Source: Porodaedalea pini
Lineage: Eukaryota; Basidiomycota; Agaricomycetes; Hymenochaetales; Hymenochaetaceae
NCBI GenBank assembly: GCA_002794775.1
Contig: NBAY01000002.1
Location: 868,001-932,000, forward strand
DNA length: 64,000 nucleotides
Direction: 5' to 3'
In this document: positions 54,834 through 64,000 of the stretch, piece by piece
Position numbering within the stretch: position 1 is the first letter of the stretch
Layout: every line of letters starts with the position of its first letter
Notes under the pieces: model-generated
Database searches by the model: none
The model's input: the letters and a program-made list of their open reading frames with translations, nothing else
What the model was told of the DNA's origin: nothing
Program-made: the position numbers and the translations under genes

Positions 54834-56334
54834 CTGCCATGTCATTCCTCACATGAAAAAGTTAGGAAAAATGCTGAAAAAAATAAGTCAATTAGAAAAT
54901 ATTCTGCTATCTTCTCCATGTGTATTATAAAATAAATTTCAGTAGAAAATCAACCAATTGAAGTCCATTGATAATTACTCTCAGAATATGTAAATCATTG
55001 GCCTGGCTCATGCTAGAGTATACATAGCACAACTTAGTATAAGTGCATATAAGCTTTGGATGAGTTGGGCAGTAAAGAGAATGTGAAAAGGGCATGAACT
55101 GAACATTATGTGCCAGACTCCAAAGGTCTGGAGGCTGCCACTGAGTCTCAGACTTGGACTCCTCATAATTGTGGAACAGCTACATAGTTGTGTTTCAGAG
55201 TTTGTATCTTGGAATGTCAGACACTCAATACATCAGAGTCATGTCATGATGTATAGGAAGTCAGCAACATGTTAAAAGTAGTGAGAATACTCTAGCAGGC
55301 CTACACCTATAGTCTTTTATAAATATAATATAAGGTGTCCTAACATAGTATCTATATTGTATAAAGAATATCCTTTCTATTTTAAATGAAGACATGAGAA
55401 GCAGGTATTATGCACCATGTCTCTCCATTGAAGGAGACTTATTCTATCTTCAAGTTCTCAACAACCAATATTGTACTTAGTGAGGTTTTGTTGTAAATAG
55501 AATGTCATACAATAAAAATTCAGATTGCTTTCAAGCATGTGTATGTGAGATATATCATGTGAACTAAGATGAAGCATTGTTCTAAGAGCTTAGACTGATG
55601 GCTAGCAAGGAACTTTAAATAGGTATAGCTTTTAGAGTGAGAAATTGCATTAATTAAATCTGTAGAACCAAAAAAACTCAGATTAAGCAATGCCTAGAAA
55701 CTCGGATTGATGGCCAGCGGAGTTCCCGGCTTTGCCGGGAACTCCAGGGCTGGTTGTTAATTATTGTGCATGCTAGGTTTTATGACACATGTTGTTTTGA
55801 CTTATTTACGCGTTGCAATCACGTTGAAAACCAAAGATCGAGAAGATGAGACCAGCGACTCAAACCGCGGTGTTCGAAAGCACCTGGATATTTGTGCTGA
55901 TCGAATGAATGACTGCGCTATAGGCGGGAACGAGTAGCTTTCGGAAGAAAAGAGGGGAAATAAATTGACCTGTTCTGCTTGCTTTTTGTCCACGAAGAAG
56001 TATCAATATGTACATATACATCTCGTAAGCTTACCCCATGCCAAATATCTTCTCCTTTGGTAGCACGGCCAAGGACTCAAAAAAATAGGACGAACGCTGT
56101 GCGGCCGTAAATGCAGCCGTATCGCCGAACGGATGTTGAGCTCAATTGAGCTTCGGCGAATGCACCCGTCTGGAGGGTTCCGTCGCCGTCCCGCTTGCGG
56201 CGAATATTAATGATATTCGTATGATTATCCAAAACGCAATAAGGAAACTTGAGTTTCGACCGAGGATGCACGAAGAGATATAAGTAAACACGTTCGGGGT
56301 GAGTCGAATCACCCTAACCCGATAATCGGCGTTG
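54834..56334. other. AT-rich intergenic DNA left of enolase
   Basis: No coding region is recognised. It holds the GC-rich hairpin at 55714-55753, and the enolase promoter region from about 56050. Confidence 0.5.
55714..55753. other. GC-rich perfect hairpin
   Basis: GGAGTTCCCGGC, loop TTT, GCCGGGAACTCC: 12 exact pairs. A further CCAGC/GCTGG pair of flanks is separated by a 3-base bulge. It stands out in AT-rich DNA. Confidence 0.75.
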
Positions 56335-56335
56335 A

Positions 56336-56342
56336 TATAAAG
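56336..56342 (+). promoter_or_regulatory. Enolase TATA box
   Basis: TATAAAG about 100 bases before the start codon, followed by a pyrimidine-rich leader. Confidence 0.65.
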
Positions 56343-56439
56343 GGCTCCTTGCCGCGCTTTTCTTAAACTTGTGACCACCCTCTTCCCCAACAACAGACGA
56401 CCCGCCATCTTACCTACATCTCCTCCATCCCTGCACATC

Positions 56440-58206
<1,767 letters not shown>

Positions 58207-58693
58207 AAGAGCAAAGTGCTGTACGATTTGTGTTCATACCATCTCTTGTTGTTGATCTCTCTAAAGTGTAGTCAAAGTGCAGAAACTCGTAGACTAAAAC
58301 ACTGCTCTGTAGCACCAATGAAGTACCAAAACGCAATTCCAATATGTGCATTATTATTGACCAACTCCATTCGAAAAACGTTGGTGTGAAAGCAAAGACA
58401 ACAGGAGCGACGCCACATTCGCACAATGACGTACCCTACGCGTCCCCGTCTTATCTAATCTAAATATACTCGTCCCTGTCCTTATCCGGACTGCCAGTGC
58501 CAAAGAGACCAAATCGGTACTACTACAAGATAGGCTGACTTGGAGCGTCAGCACCGCGCAATGGTCCATGTATGCGTAGGTCACCGATGCGGACGCAGCC
58601 CCGGCTTATCCGCTATTCCTTGCTTTGCTTTGCCCCCCACTCTCCCCTTCCTTCCCTGACCTCACCATCCGCACTACTGCTCTTTCGTTCTCG
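58207..58693. other. Enolase 3' region and promoter of the next gene
   Basis: No coding potential noticed; probably a 3' UTR followed by a pyrimidine-rich leader (58620-58690). Confidence 0.5.
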
Positions 58694-59435
58694 ATGAACT
58701 CGACCACTGTCACCGCCGTACCCGAGCATGCCATCGGCGCTGAGCCCACGGTACCCGAGTCGCAGGATGCGAAGGTTGACTCCAGTCAGCCGCCAACAAG
58801 CCCTATCCTCGCACAGCTCGTCAGCCAGCCTCTGCTCGACGCGAAGGACCGCCGCGCATATGAGGTCGCGCGGCAGCGCGCCAAGCATCCTGAGGACCGC
58901 CGCAAGGCACGCGACCAGAAGGCCAAGCATGGAATCGCGGGCGCTGGCCGCCCGCGCGTTGCGGACGTCGTCGTTGAAGACGCGACAGATATGATCGCGG
59001 CGAAGGGAGCTGTTGTACATGAGGCACGGACTCTGTCCCAGCCGAAGATCGAGGCTGCTTGTGGGACGGAGGGTAACGCGAATGCGCGTGAGGTCACGGT
59101 GCGCCTTGAGGACCTCGTCCGCGTCGCCAAGGTCCGCAAGGAGAAAGGTACGAATCGGAATCCACTTCCTTATTCCTTTCTTTGTTATGAGCTTCGTCTC
59201 ATTTGTGACGTCGACAGCAGGCGACTTCGAGCTCATTCCCCACGTACGTGCCGTCGTCGCGCTCGATGATTCCGACTTTGCCGGCGACGCGCCGTTTGCC
59301 AAGATACCTGACTTTGAATTTGACGATTGGGAGCACGTCGAGTCCAGTTCCGGCTCCAGCGACGAGGATGAGACGGCTGCGAATGTGCGCAAATCGCTGT
59401 CTTACGCACAGGTCGTTTCGAGTGCGACGCACTGA
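58694..59435 (+). CDS. Unrecognised small protein, two exons
   Basis: Exons 58694-59147 and 59221-59435 (GTACGA donor, CAGCAG acceptor) give 222 residues. I do not recognise the family. The N-terminal 50 residues are Pro/Ser-rich. The middle is strongly charged (DRRAYEVARQRAKHPEDRRK, ARDQKAKHGIAGAGRPR) and probably helical. Exon 2 has FELIPHVRAVVALDDSDF and a DFEFDDWEHVESSSGSSDED acidic run, ending in SLSYAQVV. There is no signal peptide or membrane segment. A decayed copy at about 62520-62945 keeps the splice junction and the FELIPHVR region, which supports the gene model. Confidence 0.7.
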
Positions 59436-62400
59436 TGACTATACTTCCTTGAGGAGCACGTAGGAGACGGCGAATTATGTGTCATGTAACGAACACTTTA
59501 TTCCACGGACAAGCTTCGTAGTCACTGCCAGAACTAGTACTGTACTGTACACTTTTGTAATAAGAGCGCGTCATGTCCAGATCCAGTATATCGTATCTAT
59601 TTTTTCCAATATTACTCGGTCGGTGTACCTGTAATCTGAAGCCACGAGCTTGATTGAAGCAAACTGTGATGCGAAGGAACGAGTAAAACAAGCATTAAAG
59701 TCAAAATGCATTGACGTACAGTACACTCGAAACGCTCCCTCATTAGCTCCTCCGCCTGCTGCACGGCAGAAATTTAGCGACGATGCAAGTCCGGTGAACA
59801 AGTCTCAAAGTTCCAGGCATTAATATTGTAGGCGGTATCGAAAGCACAGAGAAATTTCAAGCATTGCTCTGTGTCCTATGATCCATAGGCGAGTGGAAAG
59901 GGGATTTTTACATTGGCCTGGACGGTAGCTGCGTAAGCGTGACGCAGTGGCGTTTCTTGATCACCACCCGGCGTCGCGAGAACTTGTCGTCCGGCGAGAA
60001 TCGCATGCAGACATATATAACGCATATCATAAGACAACGCAAAAGTATTTCAGAGAAGGGAGGAGTGGAAGACAAACGTACGAGGATGCGCAGACCTGGT
60101 GACTGCCGTCGTCCGTCAATTTCTTTGTAATATTAATGTCAAAACAGTCAGACGGTGCTAATGAAAAGTTCGGTTAGGCAGAAGCAATATGTACCTTGAG
60201 TATGTACACTCTGTTTCATCATCGAACGTGTACATAAGATGCGTGATGAGGAATTCAGAAGGCAAAAATGTACATTTGCACTGCTATGTACTGCTATGTT
60301 TCTATTGAACCGGTGTGAACTCGAACTGAACCGGCTGAACTGTTCAGAATGGTTCAGGTTCAGGTTCAGCGGAATGGCCAAACCTAACTTTCAAACACTA
60401 TCAGTGTGAAAGGTGCGAAAGGTACGCAAACCTGTCATATGCGGGTTGTCCTTGCTCATAAGTCAGTAAGGCTTGCTCGCATGCGTTCTGGTGTTCTCCA
60501 GACCATGCAACGAGAAGCAAGCGTTGTACTCGGGCTTCTCAGAAGGAATGCAAAGGAGAGTAGCTCCTATCAAAGAAGCAGGCCAGAGGACCGAGTTTGA
60601 ATCGCCAAACATGCCTGCGAGTACATTCTGTTGCATTTACACTATTCATCCAGTCATAGACAAATCCACATAACAGTCGTGAGACGGGGGACACGATCCC
60701 AAGAGTGAGGCGGTGGCGCTGGAGAAGGGGAAGCGGATGTGGAGCTGGAGCTGGAAGCAGTCTCGAGGACAGATGCTATCCGGCGTCATTCATGTATTGC
60801 AGAGATTGATAGATTACTATCGAGCTGCGGTGAGTAAAGGAAGGATTGGGCACGAGAGGCGCGTCATGGAGGAGGTGGAAATCAAGCCTGAACTCGTGAA
60901 GCTTCTTAAGGTTAGAAGGGAACGTATACATAGTAACATACGTCGTAGTAATACACTCACGCAGTCTCTTCATTTCATCGAAGCTGAGCACTTGTTTCCG
61001 AAATATGTCCTCGTTCAAGCTGGCCTGGGCTTTCGCTCAATTAGAAAAGCCTGAAGCAACGTGAGAAGGATAACCGAAGAGCCAGGAAGTGACGACCCAC
61101 TCGTAGTTGCGTCATTCTCCTTGAAGCTCGCGAGAAGCCAAGCGGTACTAGTAACGTGCTTGATTTCGGTGAACACCACAGATGCGAGGCGGAGATAGAC
61201 ATTTGCACACGTCCTTCAAAACGGATCATACAAGCACTGACGCGTGAGTGCAGCGCGAGAAATAAGGAAGGCGTTCCATGCAGCGAGAGATGCATGCAGC
61301 AGCAGAAGTAGACTCGTGAGATTTCCTATCGTGGATTTGCCATTACTTGGGTCGTCGAGAGCGGACAACAGTACTAGTGATGTAGTCAGCGATGAACGCA
61401 GGAGTCTCAATTCAGGCCCGAGTGAGGACACCTTGGCTTTCTTTACTGCCAATCATGACGAATAGGCAGCAGAATCATTTTCATCAACTAAGGGTCACAA
61501 CTTTGTGCCATCCCCAGAGAGCAATCATGATAGTCAAGATATCTGTGAGTTCGCCGATCCAAAGAGCGCTTTGACAGACTTTTCCTTAGTGCGGCGTAAT
61601 CCACTAGTAAGGGCCAGGTTATTCATCCATCCGGCAACCGCGATGTCTATGTCATATGCGAAAGGTCGCCCCCTTTACGGGTCTCATGAGCCACGAACAA
61701 GAGATAAGAGGTACATCCTCCCGCCGACCCACAAACTTCCCGACGCTCATGCTCTCCTTCGCGCTCTTTACGCTTCCCAGCCGGACGTTCTTCAGCAACT
61801 TGCTGAAACTGCGCCAACAACATCGATATCTTCTTGTGCCCGCTAAGATCGCATCTGTAAACATACGTCTCTTTGTTGTTCCGGATCTTGAAGAAATTTG
61901 TCTTCGCTGAAGCACCTTCTCAGTCAGGCACCCTCGCGCAAAGCCAAGGGTAGGTAGTTACTGGCAGTGTCTTTCATGTCCGGCACGAAAATATCATTGA
62001 GCGGTCAGCGACGCTCTGAAACGAGGTTCGGACTATCCGCCGTCCGTCGCACGTGCTTCCGGACGACTAATATCGCATCGTGAGCTAGCTTTATACCATA
62101 CTCGACCTTGTAAGTCGCCAGATTGTCCTCCGTGTGGGTGAGAATGTGACGCCCTGCCGTCGCCGGCGCGAACTTGTACAAACACTCGATCCGAGCGTAC
62201 GGTGCTTGCATCTGAGACGCGCAAACCCAAGATAGAGGAGCAATGTATCCTTCTCCGATCACGCATCTACATGCTGTGATCACCTCCGAGACGGCCGCGG
62301 AGCAACATAGCGAGAACATCAACTCGGCGATGCACGGGCAACAGCAGTAACAGCAGGCACAGAACCAGATGCTCTCGCAGCTGTATGGCAATAGCACCGA

Positions 62401-62519
62401 TGGCAGCAGTGCATAGTTCGCGTTTGACTGCATTGCAGACGTGAGGCCTTCGTCGCCACAAGGGGCGCGATCAGAATGCCAAGAATAAGCTCGCGCCTGC
62501 GCTGAGGGCGTCATCGAAG
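59436..62519. other. Intergenic DNA, partly duplicated
   Basis: 59480-60270 resembles 62990-63740. The rest (60300-62500) has short open frames on both strands (for example 60713-61054, +) that I cannot link to any family. A cluster of GAACCGG/GGTTCAG inverted motifs lies at about 60307-60370. Confidence 0.45.
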
Positions 62520-62945
62520 AAGAGACTGATGTGGTCGCGGACGGCGGAGATGTGGAATATGAGACACAAGCACAGTCCCAGCGGAAAGCCTAGACGGGTT
62601 ATGGGCCGAAGAACAAACTGGACGCGCACGCAGTTACTGTAAGCCTTGAGGACCTCGTACGGTCGTCAAGGTCCGCAAGGAGAAAGGTACGAATTCGAAT
62701 CCACTTCTTCACCCCTCTGTTCATCAGAGCTTCATCTCTTCTGAGTTGTCGACAGCGGCCAACTTCGAGCTCATTCCCCACGTGCGCATCATCGCCGCGT
62801 TCAATTCCTTCGAACTTGCCAGTGACACAGCAAAAACCGAGATATCCGTTCTCAAATTCGGCGAGTAGGAGCATGTCAAGTCCAGATCCAGTGACGAGAG
62901 CAATAAGGGCGCAGATGAGAAGGCGCGCAAAGGAAACACGTGTAA
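62520..62945 (+). pseudogene. Decayed copy of the 58694-59435 gene
   Basis: Matches 58960-59147 (AGCCTTGAGGACCTCGT, GGTCCGCAAGGAGAAAGGTA), the intron, and exon 2 start (AACTTCGAGCTCATTCCCCA), with deletions and stops. The first half of the gene is absent. Confidence 0.75.
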
Positions 62946-63740
62946 GATGTCAATATAATTTTCATTTAATGAGATCGAGCTTTATGAAAGTGTTATTCCA
63001 CGACAAGCTGAGCAGTCAGAAAATCGTACAGTCTTGCAATAGGAGCGCACCATGTTCAGATCGAGTGTATCTTATGAATTTTCCAGCATTATTCGGTCAG
63101 TTTATCTCAGCAATTTGAATTGCCACGAGACTTATTGAAACGAACTGCAATGTAGAGGAACGAGTAAAGCAGACAACAAAGACAAATGTGATGTTGTACA
63201 CACGAAATGCACCCTCGTTCGTTCCTCCACCTGCTACAAGGGTAAACTTTCTTGACGATTCAAGTCCTTTCTCTCTGATCTCACTCCTCCCTCAATCCGG
63301 CGAGTACATCCCAGAGATCTATACATCGTTGCTGATATAGAGGCAGAATGTGCTCTCTGATACTTGGATGGATACAAAAGGAGTTTTACATCGGCTTGGA
63401 CGGCAGCTGCGTGAGCAGGACGCCATACCGTTTTTTTGATCGTCACCCGGTGTCGCGAGAACTTGTCGTCCGGCGAGAATCGCGCTGCAGACATATATAA
63501 TGCATGTCATAAGACAAGGCAAAAACATTCTTGAGAAGGAGGAGTGGAACACAAACGCACCAGGATGCGCAGACCTGGTGACTTTGCCGTCGTCCGTCAA
63601 TTTCTTTGTAATGTCAAAACAATCAGACGGTGCTAATGAGAAGTTCGGTTAGGCAGGAGCAATATGTACCTTGAGTGTGTACACCCTGTTCCCGGCTTCA
63701 TCAAGCGTGTACATGAGATGCATGGTGGACAGACGCAGAA
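62946..63740. repeat. Second copy of the downstream segment 59480-60270
   Basis: Shared blocks include CGCGAGAACTTGTCGTCCGG and GACATATATAA, in direct orientation, about 3.5 kb apart. Confidence 0.75.
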
Positions 63741-64000
63741 GAGGCCAGAAGAAAAAGGCTGAAAGCACGTCAAGGCTAAGTGACAAGTCTGCCTGAAAAT
63801 TTGGAACTGAGCACGTGAACGAGCGTATTTATCGACGCGCCGCGGAGTCTGAAATTGAAATCTGTGGACTACTTTCCGTTTGTATCCATTGTACATGTAC
63901 GCTAATTATAATTATTGTAATTTTAGGTCGTTCGAGAATACAAGCTGCAATATGTATGGCGTTTCTCTCTCATATACCCTTCAGACTTCGTTCATGTTCT
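63741..64000. other. Right edge
   Basis: Nothing recognised. Confidence 0.4.

Noticed and set aside
54465..54842. Palindrome as a fold-back end of R1
   Set aside because: Its left arm continues on the far side of R1 beyond the 5-base duplication, so it predates R1.
58613..59392. 259-codon minus-strand frame over the small unknown gene
   Set aside because: The plus-strand model has proper splice sites, and the duplicated copy keeps the junction. The antisense frame runs through the intron.
61040..61920. Possible minus-strand membrane-protein gene
   Set aside because: Hydrophobic stretches are present (about 61216-61452), but frames are short, junctions are not convincing and no family was recognised.
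62005..62514. 169-codon minus-strand frame rich in cysteine
   Set aside because: No family resemblance and no splice or promoter support; likely chance.

Overview
The window looks like nuclear DNA of a basidiomycete fungus, probably an agaricomycete or polypore. The host genes are broken by many short GT-AG introns (about 50-75 bases). The retroelements belong to chromodomain and FxDD-type Ty3/gypsy groups that are typical of such genomes.

Layout. At the left are two multi-exon host genes on the + strand: a CorA-type magnesium transporter (603-3209) and a free-standing DUF2156 aminoacyl-transferase-like protein (3669-4972). At the right are an eight-exon enolase (56440-58206), a small unrecognised two-exon gene (58694-59435), and a decayed copy of that gene and its downstream DNA (about 62500-63740). 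Between them lies one block, 5721-54464, made entirely of seven LTR retrotransposons inserted into one another. I call them R1 to R7. R1 (+, 5721-54464) is interrupted in gag by R2 (+, 7466-49878). R2 carries two insertions: R3 (-, 8830-15087) near its 5' end and R4 (-, 24706-48642) in its 3' part. R4 is interrupted by R5 (-, 26256-45015), R5 by R6 (+, 30227-42731), and R6 by R7 (-, 34329-40586). All seven have paired LTRs and matching 4- or 5-base target duplications. After each insertion and its duplicated target is removed, the seven lengths plus the six internal duplications add up exactly to the 48,744 bases of the block. The pol frames of R5 and R6 rejoin across their insertions to the same 3645 bases as the unbroken R3 and R7.

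Two lineages are present. R1, R3, R5, R6 and R7 are about 6.25-6.33 kb chromoviruses of Tf1/sushi type, with gag, then PR-RT-RNase H-IN-chromodomain. They have an 11-base self-primer match between the start of the transcript and the primer site, and a conserved -1 frameshift signal at the gag-pol junction. R3 and R7 have open frames and look young. R2 is a 12.2 kb element of the other lineage and carries two genes on the opposite strand between integrase and the 3' LTR. One of these has a spliceosomal intron and the other a Zn2Cys6-like cluster. R4 is a 5.2 kb gag-only relative that shares the R2 primer site and 3' end and lacks polymerase. The older copies R1 and R2 are dying mainly by CGA-to-TGA changes, as expected from decay of methylated CpG. 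No tRNA, rRNA or CRISPR array was seen.
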